Shown piece by piece: positions 10,890-22,930 of a DNA stretch of 64,000 nucleotides. The position numbers and the translations under genes were made by a program. Position 1 is the stretch's first letter. Every line of letters starts with the position of its first letter. The notes under the pieces were generated by a model, which worked only from the letters and a program-made list of their open reading frames with translations, ran no database searches and was not told where the DNA came from. Source of the DNA: Inia geoffrensis. Its lineage: Eukaryota; Chordata; Mammalia; Artiodactyla; Iniidae. The stretch is from the NCBI GenBank assembly GCA_036417435.1, contig CM070904.1:19388835-19452834 (forward strand), read 5' to 3'.

Positions 10890-12133
10890 GGTGCGATTGT
10901 GATATGACGTTTATTCAGAAATGAAACAAAAGAATCTTAAGAAGTCTGAAAGACAATGACATCATTTTCATTTAAGACAACAAAATTCAAATATAACAAA
11001 TTGCACAAATTAACCAAATAACACTGATCATACAATACTCTTTAAAGCAACAAGTGGGTACTAAAGTATCCATATAGATCCTAAAAATATTTGTTATGCC
11101 TAGTTTACAAGCTCCTGTACAAAAGCAATTATAAATAGTTCGCATCTAGAAAAAATACACGGTAACCTTTAAAATAGAATTTATCCTTACATATAAACAA
11201 GACTTTGTAGGAGAAAAGGATATTAAAAAGTAAGAATTTTTCATAGCACCAACCATTTTATTTTTTACAGAGTGAACATTGCAGACAGGAATTTACTTTG
11301 ATTTATAGATTGACCAGGTTTTAATCAAAAGAGCCAGAAGATAAAAATCAACAGATAATGTTGAGAATTGCAGAGAACCGCTAAGTAGAAGAGGATGTAA
11401 GGAAGTGATGGGAGGGAAAGTAGAATTCCATCGTTTCTGAGACAAATAGCTTCTGATCAGTGTCACACTTGAGTACCTTCCTTTACAGTTTTCAGTAGAA
11501 GCAGAATTATACTGATTACTAGAACCTGAATCTCTCTGGCAACAATTTGGAAATTGCACTGGCATTAAGGTTTCTATCGAATTGAGATTATGAGATGGAG
11601 ATGAGAGAGAGCCCTCTGGTTTTTCAGCAGGCCCTGTTTTCTGTTTACAGAGTGTACCATCAAACAATTTGAGGGCTAGGACAGTGACCTGAACAAAAAC
11701 TGGAGTTGGAATTTTTCAAAAATACATTATCAACTTCTAAGACTTAGGGCATCATTTCAAGAGCATGGCACTGATTCAATTTATTGCTGTCTTTTTAAGG
11801 TTTTTTTTTTTTTTGCTACAAATATAATTTCTTTCCCCCCCCCCCAAAAAAATTTACAACTTCTGTACAACTTCTTTTTCAAAAGAAAAGTGCAAAATTA
11901 AGACTTCTGTATCCTGGGTGTGTTTACTTTTAATCCTCATGGAACACAGCAAGTAGAGCCTATCTTTATTGCCTTGTCAGGGACGTAAGCTCCAGTGGGC
12001 TGCCGGCTGTGAATCTGACAGTGTCGGCCCTGGTACTGCAATAGTTTATTCGCTGCCATCTCTACCTGCCCCGCTTCCCAGCCCTGTTTCTGAAGTGCTC
12101 CATTTCCAGCTCACTAAGGGGAAACAAAGTCCT
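10890..12133 (-). other. NCKAP5: NCKAP5 3' UTR
   Basis: The AT-rich sequence follows the NCKAP5 stop codon on the minus strand and runs to the AATAAA at 10910-10915. It has poly-T and poly-C runs at about 11803-11844 and little repeat content. The AT-rich 10.9-11.3 kb part is free of recognisable transposons, as expected of a maintained 3' UTR. The frame at 11293-11667 has no splice or homology support and is treated as UTR. Confidence 0.65.
10910..10915 (-). terminator. NCKAP5: Candidate NCKAP5 polyadenylation signal (AATAAA)
   Basis: A canonical AATAAA sits on the minus strand about 1.2 kb after the NCKAP5 stop codon, at the point where AT-rich 3' UTR-like sequence gives way to the LYPD1 CpG island side. 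A second AATAAA on the same strand lies at 10791-10796. Which one is used cannot be decided from sequence alone. Confidence 0.55.
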
Positions 12134-12415
12134 TTACACATCATTTGAACCCTGACTTGCACAGGAAGAGAAGCTATCATATAAAGAATCACTCAAAGAT
12201 TCCAAATTGTCTACCCCAGGCCTATCAGAGTTGCTCAAAGAGGCCTCTTCATTTTTTTCTTTTTCTTCCTTTTGTCCTTTAACCTTGTTCAGAGAGTTCG
12301 TCTCCTTTTCTAATAAGATCACAGTATTGCCGTTGTATTTATTGAATGACTCCAGGGAAATTTTACGTAATCTATTCTCAGGATCTTCTCTTGTTTCTTC
12401 AACTTGTTTCAATTT
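12134..12415 (-). CDS. NCKAP5: NCKAP5 terminal coding exon
   Basis: The exon encodes the C-terminal 93 residues and the stop. It starts after a TTTTTATTGCAG acceptor at a codon boundary and reads KLKQVEETREDPENR, then KISLESFNKYN. A lysine/glutamate-rich stretch follows (VKGQKEEKEKNEEASL), and the acidic, serine-rich tail ends SSCASQGSNDV. NCKAP5 was named for binding the SH3 adaptor Nck and is related to the microtubule-associated NCKAP5L (Cep169). I call it from position (the gene upstream of LYPD1 on the same strand) and from splice linkage to the other exons. The upstream exon at 47420-47590 ends at a codon boundary, so the two join cleanly. Charged, low-complexity composition suggests coiled-coil or disordered structure. 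Confidence 0.87.
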   Translation of the reverse strand, partial: KLKQVEETREDPENRLRKISLESFNKYNGNTVILLEKETNSLNKVKGQKEEKEKNEEASLSNSDRPGVDNLESLSDSLYDSFSSCASQGSNDV

Positions 12416-13329
12416 CTGCAATAAAAAGAGGAAAATATTAGAAACATATTTCTTTGCAAAATCAAGTTATTCTATCCAATATTCAATTATTGTCAGTATA
12501 AAGTACAATTTAAAGGGATAGAGGGCACCTACAAGTCTTTAACAATCTTCCAGTATAATTGAATGTAATAAAGCCAAGTTTAGGGATAAATCAAGACTTT
12601 AATCATTTTACTGAGATAAATAGGTCCCAATTTGCAAATCAGTTAAGTGCCACTTAATTTTAAATGGGTCTATCGAAAATTTGTTCAGGTAAAGTGCCTT
12701 ATTTTTCTTAATCAAAGTTTCGAACTCCTTTCTTTTCTTACTAAATATTATTAGTTGTCCTGTTTCTAAATATGGATAGGGACTGAATTTCAGCCAGAAA
12801 TGACAGTTCTATGCAAAAAAAAAAAGCATGCAATCCCTTAAACTGCCATAAAATTTAAGTACACATTAAACTTGTCAGATGCATTGTCACATGTTTATTT
12901 TGTCCCTTTACAAGTCTGATGCTATTTGAAAGAGATCCCAGGTGTGAGGGTATAGACTCTCCAAGGCCCAAGGGCTTAAACTTCATAGTAACAGGTCTGC
13001 ACCCGAGTAACCTCTCCCTCCAGGAGGTTCTAGGAAAACCAATGTAAACAGGGATATTTATCGGCTGTTACTGGTAAGTCTCTGGGACTTCATAAAACAC
13101 TGCAGTCATATTCGATAGTTACTGCAGGTAAACTCTGTAAACATGAATATATTTAGTTGCTCAAGTGACTCCTGAGGTCTGAGGTGAGACGGAATAGGAA
13201 GGCATAGATGCAAAAACTGCGAGGGTGGAGGTGTTAAAGCCACTGACCACATTTCTCATTTCCTTTTCCTCTTTCAGGCAAAAATTCCATCCAGGAAGAA
13301 GTAGGAATGAGGCCTTAGAGATGATAACA

Positions 13330-13500
13330 ATGGCTACCGCTTATTAAGCATCCACCATGTAAAAGGCACAAAGTAGTTTATTTATAAGCCCTTCTTCACA
13401 GGCCTGTAAATTACACATCCCCACTTCAGACAGAAGGAAAACAAGGTTCAGAGTGACAGGGTCGCTTGCCCAAGGTGGCTCAGCAAAAGTGATGGAGAAC
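13330..13500 (+). repeat. MIR element
   Basis: It follows the MIR pattern: 'ttattaagcatccaccatgt', a short gap, 'cccacttcagacagaaggaa', then 'agggtcgcttgcccaaggt'. The copy is moderately diverged. Confidence 0.8.
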
Positions 13501-14399
13501 AGGATTTGACTTCCTGTCTGGTGGCCTTCCACGCTCTTGTAATAAAGGACAAGATGCACTGTATGTTTTCTTTGATTTTGCCATCCACATATGCCAAACC
13601 ATCTCAATGGCTACCGTCCAAGGCCCTAACACAGGCAGTTCCATCCCTCCCTGCAACATTGCTACGATGGATGTCAAAGGTACAATGGGGAAATTGTGTT
13701 TGGATCTGGGCAAAAACAGACATAGCCAAAGCCTGTGAATTCTCACATGCTAAATATCTAATAGCAAGAGAAAAGAAAGAGATACAGAAGTGGATGGTTC
13801 CGGTGTCCCAAGAGCAGGCTCAGACAGCATTTCTCTCTCTGCTATGGGGAAACGGTGTAATTCTATGGGGATACTTGAAAATCAACCTTGAAGTGATGCT
13901 TATTTCATTATACTATTAACGTACAGGAGCATTACTCACAGAGCAAATTTTCAATCTGAAATGGCTACCTCGAAAAAGAGCTGGGCTGAGGAACAGATTC
14001 CTAGGTGATTACAAAAAATTATGGTGGCTCCATAATTAAATCCATGCAGGAGCCCCTTCTCATGGCGTGCCAATTTTGAGCGTTCTTTAAAAAGAATCAC
14101 AAAGTACAACATGAAAAATACATGGAGGGAGTAGGAAAGCTTTGATTGTACCAAATGTATGTAAATAGAGGCCATTCAATGCAATTTCCTCCTCACCTGG
14201 ATATCTTCTCCCTTTTGCTTTATTCAAGAACCTTTTCCTTGCCTATCTCTGGTCCATGCGGATCTCAGGTTCATTCAATAAACACTCACTAGAGAAGCTA
14301 TCATGAGGCAGGTGGAAGGTTTTGGTGCTGTCCTGATACACAGCTGAATAAAATGATGTCCTGTAGGAGGGGGGTGAGGCCCTGGAGGCAGGCCGACTG

Positions 14400-14570
14400 G
14401 AGCTGGAGTCTCAGCTTTACCCTTTCATTGGCTGTGTAAGTGCCCAAGAGCACCCTTCCTCAGGTAAAGTTAGTAAGACATACCTTTATTTCAGGATTGC
14501 TGTAAGTTTCAGAAGCAGAACACCTGAAGACCCTGACACATAGGAGTAGGTGCTCAACAAACGGAACAAT
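14400..14570 (-). repeat. MIR element (reverse orientation)
   Basis: The plus strand reads as the reverse of MIR: a 'ctggagtctcagctttaccc' region, 'ttggctgtgtaagtgcccaa', and ending near 'ggagtaggtgctcaacaaac'. Boundaries are approximate. Confidence 0.65.
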
Positions 14571-14602
14571 AAATAATAGTAAGACAGCATTCTTATTCTA
14601 GA

Positions 14603-14786
14603 TCAGTGGGTCTTAAACTGTGCTCTCCAGACAGCTTGCAGCATCAGCATCACGTGGGAGCTTGTTAGAAATGCAAATTCTCGAGTCCCGCCCCGACTTA
14701 ACTACATCCGTCCCAGAAAAAGGTTTTAACAAGGTCACCGGGTGATTCTGACACAGGCTAACATTTGAGAATCGCTAGTCTAGAAG
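14603..14786 (+). mobile_element. MER20 (hAT-Charlie-type DNA transposon fossil)
   Basis: The copy spans almost the full MER20 pattern. It begins near 'gatcagtgggtcttaaactg', includes 'cagcatcagcatcacgtggg', 'ttgttagaaatgcaaattct' and 'aggtgattctga'-type sequence, and ends 'acatttgagaatcgct'. The near-inverted termini match a non-autonomous DNA transposon. It is ancient and inactive. Confidence 0.85.
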
Positions 14787-15699
14787 AACTTGTAGTCTTG
14801 GAGGGGAGACAGGTGAAAAGCATAATTCAGTGTATTCAGGTAGTGATAAGGAAAGGATTATTTACCATGAAAACACCCACTGTCTGTGGGACACCAATAG
14901 TGCATCTTGTTTTCTAAATGTTTCCTGCTTGTAGGTTTGGCTCTTCAATTAATTATGACAAAGGCCTACATCGGCTGGGGAGGCGATGGAAATGAAGGAG
15001 TGGCCCATTGTAAGAAAAAGCACATGCCTTCTCGCTCTTCCTTTTATTTTCACAGTTTTGATGAGGGGTGGGTACCAAAATATTTCTGGACTATAAGGAC
15101 AACATCAGTGTACGAGTGACAATGTGGACACATTGACATTCAGCCTCAGTGCTGGGGAGCTATAGGGAGGGGTGAGGAGTGTGGTCAGCTCAGGAGTACG
15201 TGCCTCCTCTAAAGGCAGCTCTTTAGACCTAGCTCATTGCAGCTGTGCAGAAACATGGGCCCAGGTCTTTGCTTTTAAAGGTAAGGCCATGGATCTAGAA
15301 CAATTTTTGCCTATACTTAAAATCCTCTAATTTTAAGTATTTGCTTATACTAAGAAAATAAATCAATAATAACAGAAATAACCCCCGCTATGTATGCCAA
15401 ACAGCAATCTTTGCAGTGTGTGAACTTCTGAGCTAGCCACCATGTTTTATACTTCTTTTGTATGTCCTAGATGACCCCCCTCATCCCCCTTCTCCCATCA
15501 GCCTTCCCCCTAAAAACTGAGCCCAGCGCTCATGGTCAGTAGACTCTCGATGGAGACTGGATGAGGGACTCGGCTTTCTCTACCATCAGCAGAGTCTCAA
15601 CTGTGTTGGCTGGGATTTCTCCAGTGGTCCTGCCAGCTAAGAACAAAAGCACTGAAGTAGCTTACTTCCCTGCCTCGAATTAGAATGATATATATATAT

Positions 15700-15921
15700 A
15701 TATTTTTTAAATTTTATTTATTTATCTATTTATGGCTGTGTTGGGTCTTCGTTTGTGTGCGAGGGCTTTCTCCAGCTGTGGCGAGTGGGGGCGGGGGGGG
15801 GGGCACTCTTCATCGCGGTATGCGGGTCTCTCTTGCTGCGGAGCACAGGCTCCAGACGAGCAGGCTCAGTAACTGTGGCTCACGGGCCCAGCCACTCCGC
15901 GCATGTGGGATCCTTTCCACC
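15700..15921 (-). repeat. Older, decayed CHR-2-type SINE
   Basis: After an AT-rich tail, the plus strand reads 'ggctgtgttgggtcttcgtt', 'ctccagctgtggcgagtggg', then 'gcggagcacaggctccagac' and 'actccgcgcatgtgggatcc', and then breaks off. The tRNA-related 5' part is missing, and an expanded G-run sits inside. This is a 5'-truncated, older minus-strand copy. I saw no clear target-site duplication. Confidence 0.85.
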
Positions 15922-16047
15922 AGCCTTGCCTCTTTATTGGCTTTAGAGCGGCCAGCAGCCAGACTCCCACTTTCGGTAACAATAGTGCACATCAGTTTGC
16001 AGCAAATGTATGTGAAGGTGCTTTGAAAACTAATCATGGTGATAACA

Positions 16048-16290
16048 GCATTTAATTGAGTGCCTGCTCTGCACAGACACTCGGCTAAGCACGTTGCAGC
16101 ACGTTGCATGGATTATCTGTTTTCAGGACACCTCTATGGGGGAGGTGTCACTGTTATCTTCACTTACAAGCAATCAAGCCTGGAGGAAGTTAGGTAACTT
16201 AAGGTCGTGGAGCAGTACATGGTGGGCTCTGGATTTGGGCCCAGGCAGTCTGTCTGCAGAGCCCAAGTTCTTAACCTCTATCGTGGAAAA
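16048..16290 (+). repeat. MIR element
   Basis: The copy reads 'tgagtgcctgctctgcacag', 'gttatcttcacttacaagca' and 'gtctgtctgcagagcccaag', matching MIR from its 3' tail side through its core. Confidence 0.75.
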
Positions 16291-17889
16291 GAACTTCACA
16301 AATATCGGCCCATGTTACCTTTAAGGGGAGCATCTGAAATAAGAATCACAGAACAGCAACAATAATATTAATGGTAACAAACCCAGTAAAGATTCCTGAA
16401 GACTGTGTGGGTCCCATAAAACATTGTCATTTCCTTTGTATAACGTGCTTCATTGAAATTGTGACAAAATTAATACACTACACTTGCCACCTATAGGTGG
16501 CAACAGTTGTACAGGTCACTTTTTGGTGGGGCTTTTCACTGCACTTGGGAACAAAAGTAGGGCTCAAAAGGGTGAGAATGTATTTTCAAGTTTAAAATAA
16601 ATAGCTTTGCTCATTCTTAAATATTTTCCTATCTTTTGTGTAACGATGACATTATTAACAATAATTCAAGCAAGAAGTAGTGACATATTCTCCAGAAATC
16701 CCTTAGTAATTATACCTTAGCTAATTTAATTCCTTGTACTCAAATAATCAATCAATCAAACCAATCTACTATATGAATAATCTGTGCGAATAATTATGTG
16801 GTCTTGATTCTCAGAGAGAGTTTCATAGAAAAGGAGACGGGGCTCTTGGAATGCTTTTGAAGGGTGAATAGTATTAAGATATATAGTAGGTAAGAAGGAG
16901 TACATTCCAAGAAATTTCCATTTCATGTGCCCCTACTGCATCTGTAGACCATACTATAGTCTATCTCAGGTCTTGTAGTTGCCCAGATGGTCTATCTCTT
17001 GCCCTTTAAGATTCTATAATGGACAGAATCACTGTAAAGACAGAAACACGGAGCTATGCCTATCCCAAGGGGTTCCAAGAATTCCAGCCCAGACTCAGGA
17101 AAGTATCAGCCCAGAAACCTGGGTTATAAATAACAAATAGTTTTTATTTCCAAAGAGCTTTCCCATCTATGATCTCACTTTGCTCTTACATCAGGCTGGA
17201 AGGTGAGGGAGGCTGGTGTCAGCTACACTTTACATGGGGTATTTAAGGAATTTGTGGTTCACGCAAATTCTAATTCAGGTGAAATTAGACCTGGAAACTT
17301 GGTTTCCTGATTTTCAACACAGAAACATATACCATTTTTCCTCCATAGTCAACAACAGAGATTCTGCCTAGACCAATAACCTGAACACAAGGAAGGATAA
17401 AACAGAAGGTGCCCTTGTCATAAGGAAAAGATGGCGAAAATGTATAAGGTGACATAGAACAACTGAAGTGATAAGCCAGAAAAAAATATACTCATGATGA
17501 GACCAGCTTCAGAGAGACACATGTTACATATGTATAGCCAGAAACTCCTGCCCACAGCAGGGGAGAAACAAGTAGCAAATTCATGAACTTGCACAATGGA
17601 TTAGTGTTCTGTGATGAAAGCTACTCTTATTATGTCATGTAGGTTTCCATCTGTTGATTATATCTTGAAAATACTGGTTAGTCTGTCTACCGTAAAATGT
17701 CAGGAGGAGATTCAGATCTACCTGTGGAATTGAAAGGCAGCAGCATTCCTCAGCTGGGCACTAATATTTGCAAAGAGGACTAGACCTCTTAGCATAAATG
17801 AATGTAAACAGTATCTTCATCCACATGATTTATTTCTCTATTGCTATAATGATTCACTGCCAATCAGTTCCACAAGACATGTGGTAGGA

Positions 17890-18165
17890 AAACAATAGCT
17901 ACATTTATAAAGTGTTTTTACTACGTGTCAGGTACTGGGTTGAGTGCAGCGCATGAATTATCTCATTTAATCCTTACACGGAACCTCTGAGACAGTACTA
18001 TTTTCGTCCCCATGATACTCATAGGGAAATAGAGAGTAGAGAGGTTGAAATACTTAGGTCACATACACATGGCTAATAAGTTAGGGAGTCAGGGCTCAGG
18101 CAGGAGAAGCCTGACCACAGAGCTTGGGATTTTAATCACTACGTACAAGACCAGCACTGTGCTAA
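17890..18165 (+). repeat. MIR element
   Basis: The order 'tttactacgtgtcaggtact', 'attatctcatttaatcctta', 'gtccccatgatactcatagg' and 'ttgggattttaatcactacg' is that of a long MIR copy. Confidence 0.85.
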
Positions 18166-18636
18166 TTAGCTGTGTGACCTCTCTGAGCCTTAGTTTATTT
18201 ACACTAAAGATTTTTTTTTTTTAAGAATCTTCCCACTCTATAAGCTCCGTGACTCCAAAATATTCTGAATTGTGTGTCTTCTGTGCATCCATTATTGGAA
18301 TTTCAGGTAACACAATAAATACTTCTCTTCCCCACCTTAGTTCTGAGTGAACTGGAGAAAGAGATAAAAGAAAAAGGCTGATGGGAGGCTAAAATATCAG
18401 CTTTATTTCTGAGAAAGCTTACAGGGAGAATGAGGTTTCTATCTTCAAAGAAGTGAGTTTCTTAGCAGTGGTCTAGAAGCAGGCAGGCTTAGACTGGGCT
18501 GGCAGCCCTGGGCTGGGAGCAGGTCTTCTTAAACCTACAACATGAGTGTTGCTTCTCCAGCCAGCCTGACTCCTGAGAGAGGGTGGGGAGGGCAGGAGAT
18601 GGGCTTAAGCTTTCCCTGTTCCCTTCCTAAACTTGC

Positions 18637-18866
18637 TATTTATTTATTTATTTATTTATTGGAGTATAGTCAATTTACAGTGTTGTCTTAGTTTCAGGTG
18701 TACAGCGAAGTGATTCAGTTATAAATGTATAATACCTGTTATTTTTCAGATTCTTCTCCCTTTATAGGTTAGTACAAAGTATTGCGCATAGTTCCCTCTG
18801 CTATACAGTAGGTCCTTCTTGTTTATCTGTTTTATATATACTATGTATCTGTTAACTTGCTAAACA
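18637..18866 (-). repeat. L1 3' end (cetartiodactyl type) with TTTA tail
   Basis: A (TTTA)n tract is followed by 'ggagtatagtcaatttacag', 'agtttcaggtgtacagcgaa', then 'tcccctctgctatacagtag'-type sequence. This is the reverse complement of the 3' UTR of L1 elements in this mammal group. It is 5'-truncated. Confidence 0.85.
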
Positions 18867-21800
18867 AGCCACTCCTCCGTCTCCTGAGAAGTGAATGAGC
18901 GGAGCTTACAGACACCAGGAGTGTTATCCTAGGGGACTCCTTCCACACGGAAAGAAACACCCCCGAAATTGGGAAGAAGTGTCAGCATCATGCCCCTACC
19001 ACAACCCCACATTTCTCATTATGTGTGATGATGCAGATTTTAACCAAACAGTCATATATGCAGCGGGGCCAGGAAGGAGTGGGAAAATTTGGAGACCGCG
19101 GTGAGTTGGTTTGGGCAGAGAAACCTCTCCCTGGGTGAAGCAATGGGAGTAAGATGATTTAGCAGATGAGAAATATAGCCAAGCTTCCCTTTGGAAGCAG
19201 ACGGATCAAACAGAGGAGACGGGCTGGCTAATCCTGAGCTCTGAGTTGGAGCAGAAGGTGTGATTTCCCCCATCCCTTTCCTGATGAGCAAATCTTGGGC
19301 ACTGGAAAGACGATTATGCGTTATGCTCTTGTGGGAATGGGGAGGAAGTATTTTAATCCTGGGTCTCTTGGTTGAAGATCTGTGCACATACAAAGTCTAT
19401 GTTAAGTGATGTTTGCTGGGGGCAGGCCAACCTCGAGGAAAACGACGCAGCTCAAGTCATTTCTCTTTTCTCAGAGGCACAGGTTAATCTCTTCTTTAAT
19501 GCCACCTTGTACTGTATTCCTGGTGGAGCTACTTTCTGAATGAGACATAACAATAGATAAAGTGACCTTTGGTGAACAGGGAAGACCCTCCAGACTTTTC
19601 TTGAGAGCTGTGGTGTTGACCCTGCTAACCTGGTCAAATTCCAACTTGGATAATTACTTTCTCTCGGTGTTCAGTTCCCTCTATTACCTCAACTGGACAC
19701 ATTACTCTTCACTTGCCCTTCTGAAAAATTAATGTGACAGGTAGGTAATAGAGAACTGTTCTCTCCACCCAACCGCACACTGGGAGATACGATGCTGCAC
19801 TTGGGGCACTTTGTTTCCTTACTGGGTTCCTGAAGATCCTCGGTACCTCCAGGGCAAACTGGTTTTATTAGGTGAAAGAGTAATTTTCAGCTGAGATGTG
19901 CTTTTATGACTATATTATTACCTGTATTGCTGTCCCTTACCAGGATCAATGACTTTCAATGACCTCTGTTAGAAGCCCTGAACCAGAGGGGAAAAATGAG
20001 CTTACTTTTTGGGAAAAAAAAAAAAAAAGCAAACAGAGAGAAGTGCAGTAGGAAGCTTAGGGTCGTTAGAAAATAATATATCTTGCGGAAAGAAAAGAAC
20101 TTAGCTTGGAGATAAACAGTGGCTGCAAAGGACATTTAAAGACCAGATCAAAAGGACGGAAGGAGAAGGAAGTCACTTTAGGGATATGGAAAATGGGGGA
20201 GATGTGGGACCAGGTCCCCTCAGTGGGAAGAGAAAAAAGGAACATAAAGAAAACCCTAAACTTTGTTTATGACAGAGAAAGGCATTTGTGAAAAGGAAAG
20301 GCATGTAATCACGATTAGGCAAAATGATTACATGAACACGCAAAAGACACATTCATGATTTCTCTAACGTTAGTGCCATCACGTGAAATGTCCACTTGAA
20401 AACTTGTATTTTTTAATTTTTGTTTTCTAGGAGGTGGATGGACCCACAAATTTAATTTAAAATACAGGTTAATCACCTTAAGTAATACATCAGATGTGAT
20501 CACTATTGGTCAATTTCTCCAAAAGTAAAATCTGCACTGTTTCACAGTGACCTAGACTTGGGGAAACAAGCCAGCTCACTGATTGTACGATTAGCTTAAC
20601 TAACTGTAACATGCTTGTTTGTGTTGTCAGATTTCTTTTTCTTCTTCCAGCATAATCGTATTAACCAAAACGTTTATTTAGGAATGAGAGTTGAGCAGGT
20701 TCTGGGCTGGAACTTCTACGTCTGTTCAATCTTCCTGTCAGGCTAATGATTCCAGCTGATGAGAGTGCGGGCACCGAACCCTTCTGGCCTTTCATTTACA
20801 GGCACCATTGTGGCTAAAAATAAATTCAGATGCTACTCACTTGCCTTAGAAGATTGATTAGACTCTTTTCTTTGACTAACCTTTCCATCATTTCATGTCT
20901 TAAATAGGATACCTATCTGTCCAGCGAGCTTGGCCATGCCTAGCTTAGATGTCAGTGTACTTGTAGCATAAAGAGCCCATGAACCTCGGCAGAGGAAAAT
21001 CCAGCATGAAGGGACCATCTGTGTATTCTAGTACCATAGAGCTATGTCCTCACCTTGGAGTGACAGAGTTTGGGCTACTCTTTCAAGAAAAAATAAAACA
21101 CACTTTTTAGGGGGGACTGGGTGAATGTTAAAAGAAAGTTACACTGTGTTTTTTTCATGGAAGCTCCCTTTCCAAAGGAACATCTCCAGTATCACCCTAA
21201 GGGCGGACATCATAAAAATGTACCTGAAAAGGCTAAGCTGTTATTACGAAGTACGCTGTGAGGGCCAAAACCAGGGAAAAACATTCTGTGTTACTCATTC
21301 ACCTATAAATAAAGAGGCAACCTGGAATTCTAACAGAAGTTGGTAGACCCTTTGGGGGTCACAGTGCACTGTGGTATCCAATCTATGAGGTGCTTTGCAG
21401 TAGCCATGGAATTCAATGAGACTGAGTGCTAAGGGTCATCCAGAGACACATTGATATTTGTGGACGTAAGAGTGTTAGCTCTACTCAGGTTGAAGCTGTT
21501 CATCTCCCGATGTCATTTATGTTTCAGTTCGAGGGCCAGTCAGCCTTTGCTTTGGATAAAGTTATTTCCCAAGGATATTTGACATATCGAATCCCGAGAG
21601 TCAGAGCAACTCAGAATCAGCACCAATTTACTGATCCTTATTCTAAAGAGAAGATTCCTTGGTGGAAATTGTTCTAAAGATTTCGAAACATTAAGCTTTA
21701 TGTTGTGTGCTGCACACAACTGTAAGACGCTATTATTCCTCATTACCCAGTAAGCACTGGGGGTTCCAGAATGGAAGGATGTGCTAGTTGGGAGAATGCC

Positions 21801-22706
21801 AACGGGAATCCACGTTTGTTCTGGATTCCATCCTTTGCCACAATAGGACACTGACAATCACTACTTCAACTCTGGACCTGGATTGAATAAATATTTAAAT
21901 AGGGATTACACTGCTCTTGCAACATCATTTATTTATTCGAGAGATATTTGTTGAGCACCTTTTACGTACAGGACAGTATTCTAGACACCGGAGATAGAGA
22001 GGTGTATGAGACAACGTTACTGCTCACATGGAACGTACGTGCTAAGGATTTTTTATTAGGATGTCAACAGAGAACAAAGCTTCAGATATATTAGGAGACG
22101 AATCCCTGAGAACTGTTAGGCTAGTCTACCGGCCTACTATTTGGTCTGATAATGACATTTAGAACACAAATATCCCGTCAAACTCAAAGTTCTGAATGTG
22201 TCCCTTTACCCTAATCCTAATTTTTAAATAATTCCTTAACTTGCTTAGCTTCTTTTGACCTCCTCCCATTTTTAGTCTTTAAGGTCATTCAGGCAAATGT
22301 TTTCCATAGGTTAACTAATGACTATTTACATTCACCTTTCTTAATCTTTCTGGGCCTAGTTAGCTCCTAAATTGAACATGCTTATTAAATTGGAATTTTT
22401 TCGCTTTTCTCTAATTCCATATCATTGTCAATAGTAACCACATTTTATATCTTTTTTTTTTTTTTGGTTATTAACAGCTGTTGGTTCTGTTTCTACAGTA
22501 CCTAATCCACAGGGGTCTTTCTATGAATTCCTGGCCTAAATGGCCAAATTATCCATTTCAACCCTGAACTTATATTCATTCTATTATGTAGTCTCTTTTC
22601 ATCTCAATGTCTCACTTCTCAATTAGATGACACACTTCTGGAGGCCATGCACTAGGTTTGGCTCTGCTTTCTTTTTCAGATTCTGACACCATATCTTGCA
22701 TTTCTT

Positions 22707-22930
22707 TTTTTTTTTCTCTCTTTTTTTTTTTTTTTTTTGCGGTATGTGGGCCTCTCACTGTTGTGGCCTCTCCCGGTGCGGAGCACAGGCTGTGGACGCA
22801 CAGGCTCAGCGGCCATGGCTCACGGGCGCAGCCGCTGCACGGCATGTGGGATCCTCCCGGACCGGGGCACGAACCCGCGTCCCCTGCATCGGCAGGCGGA
22901 CTCTCAACCACTGCGCCACCAGGGAAGCCC
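22707..22930 (-). repeat. CHR-2-type SINE with perfect target-site duplication
   Basis: A full-length minus-strand SINE starts with a long poly-T and ends at CACCAGGGAAGCCC. A perfect 15-bp duplication, TATCTTGCATTTCTT, flanks it at 22692-22706 and 22931-22945. The perfect duplication and intact body suggest one of the younger insertions in the window. Confidence 0.95.
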
